A DNA stretch of 64,000 nucleotides from Paenibacillus macerans (lineage in GTDB: Bacteria > Bacillota > Bacilli > Paenibacillales > Paenibacillaceae), in assembly GCF_023715465.1 (NCBI RefSeq), contig NZ_JAMBOE010000007.1, positions 124,001 to 188,000 on the forward strand, given 5' to 3'. The position numbers and the translations under genes were made by a program. The notes beneath the pieces were generated by a model that did not search any database, was not told the origin of the DNA, and worked only from the letters and a program-made list of their open reading frames with translations. Positions 39,054 to 48,261 of the stretch are shown one piece after another (position 1 is the first letter of the stretch; every line of letters starts with the position of its first letter).

Positions 39054-39170
39054 TACACTCAACCTTTCTTTTTCGAATAGTAAGGTTTGTACACTCCATG
39101 ATGCGCTAATTGCGGTTCAAATGGAGTTCTAAACTTTACACCAAATGATGCGTCAAACCGAACTGTATCT

Positions 39171-39220
39171 ACTGTATATATCATTATATACAGTATAATG
39201 ACTTGGAACAGTTTCGTCAA
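39171..39220 (-). promoter_or_regulatory. Promoter and GntR operator of the ABC operon
   Basis: On the minus strand TTGACG (39215-39220), 17 nt, TATACT (39192-39197). A perfect 10-bp inverted repeat, ACTGTATATA - 4 nt - TATATACAGT (39171-39194), overlaps the -10 and start site, as expected for a YtrA-type repressor. Confidence 0.8.
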
Positions 39221-39247
39221 ACCTTCTGGGCAGTCCCTCCTGCATGC

Positions 39248-39287
39248 AAAAAAATAAACGCCCCGAGTTTAACACTCAGGACGTTTC
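39248..39287 (-). terminator. Intrinsic terminator of the DUF420 gene
   Basis: On the minus strand AAACGTCCTGAGT pairs with ACTCGGGGCGTTT, followed by an ATTTTTTT tract. Confidence 0.8.
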
Positions 39288-39317
39288 TGTGTGCGGGACA
39301 AGTGATTCGGCTAGTGC

Positions 39318-39782
39318 TCAAACCCCGAGAATCACTTCCCATACCGGCTTGGTATGTCCGCCCGGGTACATTAAGTACAGCAGTACATAGACGGCCACGC
39401 CGGTAATCGCCGTAAAAAACCAGATGACCGAAGTCGTTCTGCCCCATTTGCGGTGTTTTGCATACTTTTCCCGAAATCCAAGCACCAGCGTCGTGATGCC
39501 GAAAACCGCCGCCACCGTCGCCAAAACGATGTGGAAAATGAGGAAGGTCTGATAATATCCTTTCAGACTATCCGGACCGCCCCAGGACGTATTCCCGATA
39601 AACACCGTACGGGACATGTAAATAATAAAAAACAGCAGCGCCGCGACCGCGGCGGCGATCATCGTCTTCTTGTGGGCTTCCCGTTTACCCTTGATGATCA
39701 ATCGCCACCCGATGGCAACCAGCACCGCACTAATGACGATAAACGACGTGCTGATCGTCGGGAACAACGTGTACAGATCCAA
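39318..39782 (-). CDS. DUF420 membrane protein (YozB-like, oxidase-associated)
   Basis: A 154-aa protein with four transmembrane segments and conserved His residues (LIFHIVLATVAAVFG, KHRKWGRTTSVIWF). DUF420 proteins are linked to cytochrome caa3/CtaG genes and are thought to help oxidase assembly. TTG 39782 is chosen: AGGAGG lies 7 nt upstream and the resulting length fits the family. A longer frame back to 40103 runs through repeat DNA and is not credible. It follows the cta operon on the same strand. Confidence 0.85.
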   Translation of the reverse strand: MDLYTLFPTISTSFIVISAVLVAIGWRLIIKGKREAHKKTMIAAAVAALLFFIIYMSRTVFIGNTSWGGPDSLKGYYQTFLIFHIVLATVAAVFGITTLVLGFREKYAKHRKWGRTTSVIWFFTAITGVAVYVLLYLMYPGGHTKPVWEVILGV

Positions 39783-39899
39783 TTTCGAACCTCCTAAAAG
39801 TTTTGTGAGGACTGCATCCATGAATTTGTTACGTACAAAACTGGCTTCGTAAGATTCACTTAGTTTTGTGAGTATCGTAAGTATTATCGCCGGGCTCCC

Positions 39900-40081
39900 A
39901 TTGGATTTTTTCCAATAGACTAAGCCAACAACGCTTAAAATTAACGCCTTGATTGGAAAAAATCCAATAGAATTCACTCGTATCCCCCGTTTTGCACCCT
40001 GCCGAGCATCATCTATTGGAAATATCCAATCTAACCGCTGTATTTGCCACAATTTTTCCATTTCTATTGGATATTTCCAAT
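39900..40081. repeat. Four-unit palindromic intergenic element, family A, copy 2 (inverted)
   Basis: Palindromes ATTGGA-N4-5-TCCAAT start at 39900, 39952, 40015 and 40066 (spacing 52, 63, 51). The block is the reverse-complement counterpart of 213-396: spacer pieces match in inverted order, for example CTGTATTTGCCA here against TGGTAAATACAG there. Confidence 0.88.
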
Positions 40082-40152
40082 CAACTCGCCTGTTACACCT
40101 CAAAACCGGAATCGATACCGACCGGGCGGCAACAAGTGCGAGTGCGAAAAAA

Positions 40153-40337
40153 TCTAACGGTTGTGAGCGACGCTATTTGGGTAAAAACGGGGGTTACAAA
40201 ATCTAACGGATGCCAGCTAGCTTATTTCCCTTTTTTTGTAGGGAAATGGGCTGTTTCACCCAAATAAGCGCGAATACAACCGTTAGAAATGCAACCTTCG
40301 TCTTTTCGGCCGAATAAGCGCTATGACAACCGTTAGC
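40153..40337. repeat. Four-unit intergenic element, family B, copy 2
   Basis: Two forward units (TCTAACGGTTG...CGCTATTTGGG at 40153-40181 and 40202-40230) and two reverse units (AAATAAGCG...CAACCGTTAG at 40260-40287 and 40310-40337). Centres are about 49, 57 and 50 bp apart. It lies 72 bp after the family A element, in the spacer between ctaG and the DUF420 gene. Confidence 0.85.
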
Positions 40338-40368
40338 ATAAAAATGTGCCGAATAGCAACCCCATTAG

Positions 40369-41313
40369 TCAAACGCGATTACTGGATAAACCCTCAGAAA
40401 GCTCAGAGCCCTCAGCAAGCTGAGCCGCCAGCTCCTCGTCATCGCCTCCGCGATTTTCCTGCTTGTACCACTGGTAAAAGACATACGCAAGCATCGAGGC
40501 GAAGATAAACTCCTGGATGAACTTCATCAAAATGCCGCCCACCTGCTGATCGATGCCGGGTTCCAGGAACCCGAAAAATTGCGGGCCGCCAAATTGGCTT
40601 AACAGCATATCGGGATTCCCCGAAACGCAATATCCCATCGCTCTCGCCCATACGTTTGGATCGCTGTAGGTCGCGTATAACGGCTCTTTCGCGAAGATGA
40701 TCAAGCCGCAGGCCGGGGTCAGCAGCACCATGTTCAGAAAAATAAACCCCATTTTCTTCAGCCCCTGCACGCCCGTCCGTTCAGGCAGCGGGTTCACCAG
40801 CGTCCACCACATCAGCCCCGAGGCGACAAACAGGACGATATAATAAAGCCGGTGTACGCCGAAATGCAGCATCACGTAATCGTGAACCGCCGGGATATGA
40901 TAAAACGAAAACAGCCCGTTAAACACCACGGCCGCAACCACCGGCTTCACCCAAAACCGCAGACGGCGCAGCGGGCTGCCGGCAAGAAACGAAACGGCTT
41001 TTCGCCAAACCCAGGGCGGGATGCCCAACATCAGCAGCGGCGGAGCAACCAGATAAGACAATGCCATGCTGAGCATATGGAAGCTGAACATCATATGTCC
41101 GAGCAGTTCGACCGGACCGCCTTGAGCCAGGTATAACAACACCATCCCGGCCACAAACAGCAGCTTTCTCCACGCCGGAACACGTTCCTCCGCGGCCCAT
41201 TTCCCGCCAGCCGGACCGATCAGCACGAAGTATCCCGCCGCAACCAGCAGCATAATTGCCAGAAATACCGGACTCCAGACATCCTCAAATTTAAAATATT
41301 CTAATCCAAGCAC
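40369..41313 (-). CDS. ctaG: Cytochrome c oxidase assembly protein CtaG (caa3 type)
   Basis: A 314-aa membrane protein with about seven helices (YLAQGGPVELLGHMMFSFHMLSMALSYLVAPPLLMLGIP; SGLMWWTLVNPLP), the Bacillus-type CtaG family needed to make active caa3 oxidase, probably through copper delivery. GTG 41313 has GGAGG 7 nt upstream. It is separated from ctaF by a terminator-like hairpin, so it may be expressed at a lower level. Confidence 0.92.
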   Translation of the reverse strand: MLGLEYFKFEDVWSPVFLAIMLLVAAGYFVLIGPAGGKWAAEERVPAWRKLLFVAGMVLLYLAQGGPVELLGHMMFSFHMLSMALSYLVAPPLLMLGIPPWVWRKAVSFLAGSPLRRLRFWVKPVVAAVVFNGLFSFYHIPAVHDYVMLHFGVHRLYYIVLFVASGLMWWTLVNPLPERTGVQGLKKMGFIFLNMVLLTPACGLIIFAKEPLYATYSDPNVWARAMGYCVSGNPDMLLSQFGGPQFFGFLEPGIDQQVGGILMKFIQEFIFASMLAYVFYQWYKQENRGGDDEELAAQLAEGSELSEGLSSNRV

Positions 41314-41356
41314 CGTAAAACCTCCCTCCGCCGCCGAATTTTCTGTCTAAATTGTG

Positions 41357-41405
41357 AAAAAAGAGGAGGGCCATTGATCTCCGGATCAGACCCGCCTCTT
41401 TTTTT
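41357..41405. terminator. Terminator between ctaF and ctaG
   Basis: AAAAAAGAGG and CCTCTTTTTT arms with additional inner pairing; strong A and T runs make it usable on both strands. On the minus strand it would attenuate ctaG. Confidence 0.7.
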
Positions 41406-41409
41406 CATC

Positions 41410-41730
41410 TTACCACCACATCCAGTATAGAGCGGCAATGACCGCAGTAAAAGCGACAAAGAATCCCCCAAACATAAACAGGATCGGAATCATGTGGCCT
41501 TTATCTTTCATGTGCATCCAATATCCCAATTGTACAAGCACCTGCAGCACCGCCATTACCAGCAGCAGAATGACGGTAAACGCCGCATTTACTCCGCCGG
41601 CGGCGACCGCCGCGAAAGCGATTAAGGTCAAAACGATGGAGAACGCGAAAGCGATGATGTGCTTCTGCGGACCCTCATGGCGCTGATGGCGTTTGACCGC
41701 TTGCGTGCCGTTTGTCTCCTGGTTCACCAT
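41410..41730 (-). CDS. ctaF: Cytochrome c oxidase subunit IV
   Basis: A 106-aa protein with three transmembrane helices of the COX4-pro type (HIIAFAFSIVLTLIAFAAVAAGG; VLQVLVQLGYWMHMKDKGHMIPILFMFGG). It stabilises the caa3 complex. It starts 3 bp after the ctaE stop, with AAAGGTGG upstream. Confidence 0.92.
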   Translation of the reverse strand: MVNQETNGTQAVKRHQRHEGPQKHIIAFAFSIVLTLIAFAAVAAGGVNAAFTVILLLVMAVLQVLVQLGYWMHMKDKGHMIPILFMFGGFFVAFTAVIAALYWMWW

Positions 41731-41733
41731 CTG

Positions 41734-42360
41734 TTATACCACCTTTCCGAGCAGGTACACGACCGTGAAAATGAACACCCAAACGACGTCGATAAAGTGC
41801 CAGTAAATAGCCGATACGTACACTTTCGGCGCCGTAACGACGGTGAGGCCTTTTTTGAACAGTTGCCCGATCAACAGCGAGATCCAAAAAATCCCGAACA
41901 AGACGTGAGCCCCGTGGAACCCGACCAGCGTATAAAAGGCCGAACTGAACGCACTCGTCGTCATGCCGTATTCATCATGATGCACGTATTCGTAAAACTC
42001 GTAAATTTCCAGGACGAGAAACGCCAATCCGAGCAAAACCGTGACGGCCAGCCAGGTCGCCAGCTTCTTTTGATCGCCGCGGTGCATCGCCTGGATGGCG
42101 AAAACGCTCGTCAAGCTGCTCACCAGCAGGATAAACGTCGCAGCCGCCGTCATCGGCAGGCTGAACAGCTCAGCCGCCGACGGACCGTCGGCGACTTGGT
42201 TCCGCAAAGTCAGGAAGGTGGCGAACAGCGTACCGAACAGCACGGACTCGCCGCCGAGAAACAACCAGAAGGCCAGGATTTTATTGCGTCCTTCCAGCGT
42301 CGCTTTCTCCGGTTCATGAGGCAAAGTGTCCGTAGCCTGATGCGCATGTGGTGTCGTCAT
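41734..42360 (-). CDS. ctaE: Cytochrome c oxidase subunit III
   Basis: A 208-aa protein with five transmembrane helices and the heme-copper subunit III signatures FWLFLGGESVLFGTLFATF and GFHGAHVLFGIFWI. It overlaps ctaD by 4 nt (ATGA), indicating coupled translation in the caa3 operon. Confidence 0.93.
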   Translation of the reverse strand: MTTPHAHQATDTLPHEPEKATLEGRNKILAFWLFLGGESVLFGTLFATFLTLRNQVADGPSAAELFSLPMTAAATFILLVSSLTSVFAIQAMHRGDQKKLATWLAVTVLLGLAFLVLEIYEFYEYVHHDEYGMTTSAFSSAFYTLVGFHGAHVLFGIFWISLLIGQLFKKGLTVVTAPKVYVSAIYWHFIDVVWVFIFTVVYLLGKVV

Positions 42361-44246
42361 GCCGTGACCTCCTTCTCACTCGGTTCTTCCGGTTCGATAT
42401 GCCAGCCATGGTCGTCATACAGCGAACGAACCAGCATGCACCCAAACGTAATCGCCAAACCGATGATGACTACGATGTACTTATTAAAGAGCAGATTCAG
42501 GAAACTGTTGCCGAAATCGTCATTGGTGAACATAAAACCTAAACCGGCGATAAACAGGCCCACCGACATGACAAACGGAAGGATCGTTGGCGAAGGCATG
42601 TGAATCGGCCCTACCGGTTCGGCCGGCGTCATTTCCTTGTTGCCAGCCATCTTCTCTTTCCAGAAAGCGTCAAGCCCGCGCACCAGCGGAATCTGCTTGA
42701 AGTTGTATTCCGGCGGCGGCGAAGGAATGGCCCATTCCAGGGTACGGCCGTCTTCCCAAGGATCGTTTGCCGCGCCTTTCGGTTGTTTTGCCGTAATTCC
42801 GACATTGACCAGGAACACGATGACGCCCACGCCCATCAAAAATGCGCCGACCGTACTGATCAGGTTCATCAGGTCAAAGCCCTGGTTCGGCAAATACGTA
42901 AATACGCGGCGCTGCATGCCCATCAAACCGAGGAAATGCTGGACAAAGAAGGTCAGATGGAAACCGATAATAAACGTCCAAAACTCGATTTTGCCCAATC
43001 TTTCGCTTAACATGCGTCCGAACATCTTCGGCCACCAATAGTGCAAACCGGCAAACAAACCGAGCACCAGGCCGCCGACGATCACGTAGTGGAAATGCGC
43101 CACGACGAAATACGTGTCATGGTACTGATAGTCCGCAGGTGCGGAAGCCAGCATCACGCCGGTGACCCCGCCCATAACGAACGTCGGGATAAAACCGGAG
43201 GCGAACAGGTTCGCCGTCGTAAAGCGGATTTGCCCGCCCCACATCGTAAACAGCCAGTTGAAGATTTTGATCCCTGTCGGAACGGCGATCAGCATTGTCG
43301 AAATGGAGAACAGTGCGTTGGCAACCGGTCCCATCCCCGTCGTAAACATATGGTGAGCCCAGACCATGAAGCCAAGGAAAGCGATCAAAATCGTCGCAAA
43401 CACCATCGAGCTGTAACCGAACAGCCGCTTGCGCGCGAAAGTCGGAATGACTTCGGAAATCACCCCAAAAGCCGGCAGAATCAAAATGTACACTTCCGGG
43501 TGACCGAAAATCCAGAAAATATGCTGCCAGAGTACCGGGTTCCCGCCGCTTTCCACATTGAAGAAATTGGCGCTCAAAATCCGGTCAAAGGTCAGCAGCA
43601 CCAGGCCGACCGTAATCGCCGGGAACGCGAACAAAATGATGGCCGAGGTGATAAACGACGTCCATGTGAACATCGGCATCCGCATAAAGGACATGCCCGG
43701 GGCGCGCATCGTAATGATCGTCGCCAGAAAGTTCAGGCCCCCGATCAACGTCCCCAAACCGGCGATCTGCAGGCCGATCGTGTAGAAGTCCACGCCATGC
43801 GTCAGACTGTACGTGTTTGACGACAACGGCGTATAGGACGTCCAGCCGGCATCCGGTGCGCCGCCCATCAGCCAGCTGAGGTTCAACAGCAGGCCGCCGA
43901 ACAAAAACGTCCAAAATCCGAGCGCGTTCAAAAATGGAAACGCCACGTCGCGAGCCCCGATCTGCAGCGGGATAACCGCGTTCATCAGGGCGAAAATGAC
44001 CGGCATGACGCCGAGGAAAATCATCGTTGTGCCGTGCATCGTAATCAACTCGTTAAACTGCTGGGCCGACACGAAATCGTTCATCGGCTTTGCAAGCTGC
44101 ACGCGAATCAGCAGCGCCTCGATCCCGCCGATCCCGAAGAAAAATCCGCCCGCCACCAAATACAGGATGGCGATTTTTTTGTGATCGACCGTCGTTAACC
44201 AGTCCATCAACCCCTTGTGCCGCTTGACACTGTGAGCATGAGCCAA
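42357..44246 (-). CDS. ctaD: Cytochrome c oxidase subunit I
   Basis: A 629-aa heme-copper oxidase catalytic subunit with 12 or more helices. The low-spin heme and heme-CuB ligands lie in ITMHGTTMIFL, WIFGHPEVYILILPAFG and YFVVAHFHYVIVGG; the YIL...HPEVY tyrosine-histidine pair marks an A-type oxidase. It reduces O2 and pumps protons. TTG 44246 is chosen because AAAGGGGG lies 8 nt upstream, giving a start like that of the Bacillus protein; the ATG at 44276 has no site. Confidence 0.94.
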   Translation of the reverse strand: MAHAHSVKRHKGLMDWLTTVDHKKIAILYLVAGGFFFGIGGIEALLIRVQLAKPMNDFVSAQQFNELITMHGTTMIFLGVMPVIFALMNAVIPLQIGARDVAFPFLNALGFWTFLFGGLLLNLSWLMGGAPDAGWTSYTPLSSNTYSLTHGVDFYTIGLQIAGLGTLIGGLNFLATIITMRAPGMSFMRMPMFTWTSFITSAIILFAFPAITVGLVLLTFDRILSANFFNVESGGNPVLWQHIFWIFGHPEVYILILPAFGVISEVIPTFARKRLFGYSSMVFATILIAFLGFMVWAHHMFTTGMGPVANALFSISTMLIAVPTGIKIFNWLFTMWGGQIRFTTANLFASGFIPTFVMGGVTGVMLASAPADYQYHDTYFVVAHFHYVIVGGLVLGLFAGLHYWWPKMFGRMLSERLGKIEFWTFIIGFHLTFFVQHFLGLMGMQRRVFTYLPNQGFDLMNLISTVGAFLMGVGVIVFLVNVGITAKQPKGAANDPWEDGRTLEWAIPSPPPEYNFKQIPLVRGLDAFWKEKMAGNKEMTPAEPVGPIHMPSPTILPFVMSVGLFIAGLGFMFTNDDFGNSFLNLLFNKYIVVIIGLAITFGCMLVRSLYDDHGWHIEPEEPSEKEVTA

Positions 44247-44279
44247 GGTTTGTACCCCCTTTAAATTGCTATCCATCCA

Positions 44280-45338
44280 TCAGTAAGACAATTTGCTGTT
44301 TGCCAAATAATCGGCGATGGCTTCGATTTGGTCATCCGACAGCCCCAGGTCTTCCTTCGGGTTCGGCATTTTATTGCCAGGCTTCACTTTTTGCGGATCC
44401 GTCAGCCATTCCACCAAATTATCCTTGATCGGTTTTCCGTCCACTGACTTGCCGGACCCTTCTGCATTATGTAAGATGCTGGCAACGGTTTCCCTGCTTC
44501 CGATCCCCGTCAGGTTCGGTCCGACCGGGCCGCCTTGGTCACCGACAGCGTGGCAGCTCAAGCATTGCGTCTTGAACACTTCCGCCAATGCCGGATCGGC
44601 GATCGTCTGAACCGGGGCTTTCATAGAGTCCGCCCATTTGTTGAAAGAATCCTCGCTCACCGCTTTAACCCGGAATTCCATGAATGCATGGGATTTCCCG
44701 CAGAGTTCGGCGCATTTTCCCAAGAAAACGCCTTCGTGAGAAGCTTCGAGCCAGGCTTTATTGATCGTTCCGTCCGTATTCGTGTCGATTTTCCCCGCCA
44801 GGGAAGGCACCCAGAAGGAGTGCAGCACATCGGCCGTTTTCAGCTCAAGCGCGATCTTCTTGCCGGTCGGAATAACCATGTCCTGGGCCGTCGTGATACC
44901 GTAATCGGGATACGTGAATTCCCACCAGAACTGGTGCGACGTTACTTTGATTTTGACGGCATTTTTATCCTTTGAGTAGTCTTCGCCGATCGCAAACACC
45001 TTTTGTACCGTAGCTACGGCCAGAATGAGTACCAAAACTAACGGGATGGCCGTCCAAATAACCTCCAATTTAAAGTTGCCTTCGACTTGCTTTGGCACTT
45101 CGGTTTGTCCCGGTTTGCGCCGGTACTTCACCAGGACGTATGCGGCGATGCCGAACACGATCAGCATGACGACGATCATGATCGAAATCGACAGCTTAAT
45201 AAGTCCGAGTTGCCCTTCGGCTACCGGGCCCTGCGGTCTGAGCACAGACAGGTCCTCACGGCCGCATGCGGACAAGAGGAGCGAAAGTCCGGCAAACAAA
45301 GGCAACAGCCGCTTTACAACCTTCCACGGTTTCATCAT
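44280..45338 (-). CDS. ctaC: Cytochrome c oxidase subunit II with fused cytochrome c (caa3)
   Basis: A 352-aa lipoprotein (lipobox LLSAC) with two membrane helices. The CuA site is in GKCAELCGKSHAFMEF, and a C-terminal class I cytochrome c has heme motif CLSCH (~residue 260) and axial Met in PGNKMPNP. It receives electrons from cytochrome c, or acts as its own cytochrome c, and passes them to subunit I. First gene of ctaCDEFG, preceded by a strong promoter. Confidence 0.95.
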   Translation of the reverse strand: MMKPWKVVKRLLPLFAGLSLLLSACGREDLSVLRPQGPVAEGQLGLIKLSISIMIVVMLIVFGIAAYVLVKYRRKPGQTEVPKQVEGNFKLEVIWTAIPLVLVLILAVATVQKVFAIGEDYSKDKNAVKIKVTSHQFWWEFTYPDYGITTAQDMVIPTGKKIALELKTADVLHSFWVPSLAGKIDTNTDGTINKAWLEASHEGVFLGKCAELCGKSHAFMEFRVKAVSEDSFNKWADSMKAPVQTIADPALAEVFKTQCLSCHAVGDQGGPVGPNLTGIGSRETVASILHNAEGSGKSVDGKPIKDNLVEWLTDPQKVKPGNKMPNPKEDLGLSDDQIEAIADYLANSKLSY

Positions 45339-45680
45339 TCATCTACCCCACTTCTTCCGTTTTCTTCCGATCTGGCACAGGGTTTCCAGTGAGCCAAGGG
45401 CTCAAAATTCTACCTGCGTATCACGGAAACTACATTCCTGTCAATTACAACAATCACCTATTAAATATATGATCGAACCCCTGTTTTGTCAATGATCGAA
45501 GGGGAGTTCACAAATTGTTCAAAAATCCGTAAAGGCGCATCACTAAGGGATTTGTTAACGTTTTCTCGTTTTCGATAACTGTCGAAAGGGCTGCCAAATT
45601 TTGCGCAATTTGCCCGTTGAATCACGTTTTCGGCTTCGCTTCATTTTTGACATTTCTTTAAACATTATTTCATTTTAGCC
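45339..45680. promoter_or_regulatory. Upstream region and promoter of the cta operon
   Basis: On the minus strand TTGACA (45487-45492), 17 nt, TATATT (45464-45469) should drive ctaC, leaving a leader of about 120 nt. An interrupted palindrome around TTTCGATAACTGTCGAAA lies further upstream near 45573-45590, a possible regulator site. No gene is seen. Confidence 0.7.
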
Positions 45681-45706
45681 AAAAAAAAGAGAGCCAATGC
45701 TCTCCC
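45681..45706 (-). terminator. Intrinsic terminator of map
   Basis: On the minus strand GAGAGC-ATTG-GCTCTC followed by eight Ts. Confidence 0.9.
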
Positions 45707-46456
45707 TTATTTTGTCAGCACCACCGGCCCATCCTCCGTAATGGCCAGCGTATGCTCATAATGGGCCCCTAGGCTGCCGTCCGCCGAGCGGATCGTCCAG
45801 CCGTCATCCTCCCACAGCACAGCTCCCGTATTGCCGCCGGTAAAGATAGGCTCAATGGTGATGACCATGCCCGGCTGCAGCGTCACCCCGCTCTTCGGGC
45901 GCCCGAAATTCGGCACATCCGGCGGCTCGTGCATCGATCTCCCGATGCCGTGTCCGATCAGCGCCTTTACGATGCCGACGTTCGCAGCCGCCGCTACGCG
46001 CTGCACAGCGTAACCGATGTCGCCGATTTTGTTGCCCGGATAGGCCTGAGCGATCCCGGCGCCAAGCGCTTGTTCGGTCCCCTGAAGCAGCTTCTCCGCG
46101 TCCGGTCCGACCTCCCCGACGCGGTAGGACCAGGCCGAGTCCGCCAGCCAGCCGTTTTTATTAACCACAATGTCGATCGTCACGATATCTCTCGCTTGCA
46201 GCTTGCGGTCGTTCGGAAACCCGTGGCAAACGACATCGTTGACGGAAGCACAGGTCGCAAACGGAAACCCATGGTATCCTTTTTGCTCCGGCGTGGCGCC
46301 GCGCCCCGCCAGAAACGACTCGACAAAGCTGTCGATCTCCAGCGTCGTAATCCCCGGACCGATCAGCCGGGCGATTCCCTGATGGCACTCCGCCAGAATG
46401 CGGCCGGCTTCCCCTATTCGCAAAATTTCCTCTTTCGTTTTCAATCGTATTTTCAC
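45707..46456 (-). CDS. map: Type I methionyl aminopeptidase
   Basis: A 249-aa dinuclear-metal peptidase that removes N-terminal Met. Metal ligands are in DIVTIDIVV, the loss-of-symmetry Asp in WLADSAWSY, the His in GHGIGRSMHEPP, and the Glu residues in ITIEPIF and HYEHTLAI. Start GTG 46456. It stands apart from ribosomal protein genes, so it is probably a second, non-operonic MAP paralogue. Confidence 0.93.
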   Translation of the reverse strand: MKIRLKTKEEILRIGEAGRILAECHQGIARLIGPGITTLEIDSFVESFLAGRGATPEQKGYHGFPFATCASVNDVVCHGFPNDRKLQARDIVTIDIVVNKNGWLADSAWSYRVGEVGPDAEKLLQGTEQALGAGIAQAYPGNKIGDIGYAVQRVAAAANVGIVKALIGHGIGRSMHEPPDVPNFGRPKSGVTLQPGMVITIEPIFTGGNTGAVLWEDDGWTIRSADGSLGAHYEHTLAITEDGPVVLTK

Positions 46457-46539
46457 GCCTTCCGCTTCTCCCCTCGTTGTTTAACAAAACGAAAAATTTG
46501 ACGATGATGCATCCATTTATTATATGTAGATAGAGAAGA

Positions 46540-46577
46540 AAAAAAACGTTCCGGACGCGGTTTCCGCGCCGGAACGA
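46540..46577 (-). terminator. Intrinsic terminator of the 62-aa gene
   Basis: On the minus strand CGTTCCGG and CCGGAACG arms with an inner CGCGG/CCGCG stem, followed by TTTTTTTT. Confidence 0.88.
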
Positions 46578-46597
46578 AACATAACGATTTCAAGTTG

Positions 46598-46786
46598 CTA
46601 GGATACGGATGAATCAAGCTTGCCCAGCTCAAGCTCAACAAGGTGGGTCAATTCTTCTTCGTAGCCGCCCATGATACGATACTTGCGAACATATTCTTTC
46701 ACGAATTTTTTCGGATCTTTCGGTTTGAAGATTCGGGTCATCTCCCGTAAACTTTCTTTAACTTCATCGTGACCTTTCGTTGCCAT
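46598..46786 (-). CDS. Small hypothetical protein, 62 aa
   Basis: A charged, soluble, mainly helical protein (HDEVKESLREMTRIFKPKDPKKFVKEYVRKYRIMGGYEEELTHLVELELGKL). GGGAGGGAATTCAT before the ATG and a clean terminator after the stop show a real single-gene unit. The family is not recognised; no catalytic motif is visible. Confidence 0.75.
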   Translation of the reverse strand: MATKGHDEVKESLREMTRIFKPKDPKKFVKEYVRKYRIMGGYEEELTHLVELELGKLDSSVS

Positions 46787-47061
46787 ATGAATTCCCTCCC
46801 AGAACGTTTAAGGTAAATGCTCCGATGCCAGAGAACGCGAAATGTCTTGATCCATGTTTTCATGCAATCGCTGTGGGCTAGTTTCGAATGACCTCCTATT
46901 TTTTCATTGTAGCATATTCAGCACCAGGTTTCAGCTTCTTCCAAACATACATTTTTTGTCCTGCGCCCACATTAATTATATTTATATGTCCGGCCGTAGG
47001 TTAAAATAAGGCTTAACCGCAAAAAAGTCAGCTCGACTTAAACAGGAGTGATATTATCTTC

Positions 47062-48228
47062 ATGACTTATCAAACGCCTAAAATTATGATTTTGTACGCC
47101 AGCTACGGGGATGGCCATTATCAAGCGTCCAAAGCCCTCGAAGCCAGCTTCCGCAGCCAAGGCATTGCGGATATCGTCCTGCTGGATTTAATGGCCGAAG
47201 CCCATCCGCTGCTGAATGAGCTGACCAAGTTCGTGTACATGCAAAGCTTCCGTACGCTGCCGCTTATCTATGGTTGGGTCTATAACGCGACCAAAGAAAT
47301 GCAGTTTGAAACCTCGCCGCTCGGCGTCATCAATTCGTTAGGCATGGGAAAACTCCAGCAGACCATTGACCAGATACAACCCGATATTATCATCCATACG
47401 TTCCCCCAACTGGCGATGCCCAAGCTGAGCAAAAGGACCGGCAAATCGCTGCCGCTGGTCAATATCGTCACCGATTTTGACCTGCACGGGCGCTGGATTC
47501 ACCCGAGCGTCGACCGTTATTACGTCGCAACCGACGATTTAAAGCGGGAGATGACGTCACGGGGGATTCCCGAAGGGAACGTCGTCGTCAGCGGCATTCC
47601 GCTGAAGCCCGATTTCTTCCGGGAGCCGGCTCCGGGCGGCGAAATCGCGGACCGGCTTGACCCGCGCAAAAAAACGGTTCTGCTCATGGCCGGCGCTTAC
47701 GGGGTGATGACGGGCATCCGTGATATTTGCAACCGGCTCGTCTCCTCCGGGCGCCACCAGGTCGTTGTCGTTTGCGGGCGGAACCGCAATTTGCACCGCG
47801 GACTGAGCAAGCAATTGGGCCAGCATCCGGACGTGCATGTCTACGGCTACGTCAGCGAGGTGGCCGCGCTGATGCAAGCCTGCGACTGCATTATCACCAA
47901 GCCAGGCGGAATCACGCTGTCGGAAGCGCTGGCCTGCCGTCTGCCGATTTTCTTGTATAAGCCGGTCCCCGGGCAGGAGCTCAACAACGCCCTGTATCTG
48001 CAGCAAAAAGGCGTGGCGATGGTCGCCGAGGATTCCGCTACGCTTACAGGTCAAATCGAAGCTCTCCTAAGCGATGAAGAGCACCTTGCCGGCGTGGCCC
48101 GCGAAATCGAAAACCTCCGCAGGCCGGAGGCTGCGGAGGCGATTGTGAGCGATATTTTGCGGCAATGGTTTGCGCCGCCGGAAGCAGAGCTGGTTCTTAC
48201 CGCCGAGGGCTCGTCATACATTAGGTAG
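47062..48228 (+). CDS. Diacylglycerol glucosyltransferase-like GT28 enzyme (UgtP/MGDG synthase family)
   Basis: A 388-aa GT-B glycosyltransferase. The N-terminal MGDG-synthase motif YASYGDGHYQASKALE, acceptor-domain VTDFDLHGRWIHPSVDRYYV and the nucleotide-sugar site KPGGITLSEALACRLPIFLYKPVPGQELNNA match UgtP-type enzymes, which add glucose to diacylglycerol to make glycolipids and LTA anchors. It acts at the inner face of the membrane. The ribosome binding site AGGAG is 13 nt from the ATG, longer than usual. Followed 33 bp later by a small membrane protein gene. A pairing with the LTA-synthase-like enzyme elsewhere in the window is plausible. Confidence 0.85.
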   Translation: MTYQTPKIMILYASYGDGHYQASKALEASFRSQGIADIVLLDLMAEAHPLLNELTKFVYMQSFRTLPLIYGWVYNATKEMQFETSPLGVINSLGMGKLQQTIDQIQPDIIIHTFPQLAMPKLSKRTGKSLPLVNIVTDFDLHGRWIHPSVDRYYVATDDLKREMTSRGIPEGNVVVSGIPLKPDFFREPAPGGEIADRLDPRKKTVLLMAGAYGVMTGIRDICNRLVSSGRHQVVVVCGRNRNLHRGLSKQLGQHPDVHVYGYVSEVAALMQACDCIITKPGGITLSEALACRLPIFLYKPVPGQELNNALYLQQKGVAMVAEDSATLTGQIEALLSDEEHLAGVAREIENLRRPEAAEAIVSDILRQWFAPPEAELVLTAEGSSYIR

Positions 48229-48261
48229 TAAGAACCTAGCCTTGCGAAAGAAGGTGATGCC

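Noticed and set aside
39783..40103. N-terminal extension of the DUF420 protein
   Set aside because: The frame remains open through the family A repeat, but the added residues do not fit the family and AGGAGG sits 7 nt before the TTG at 39782.
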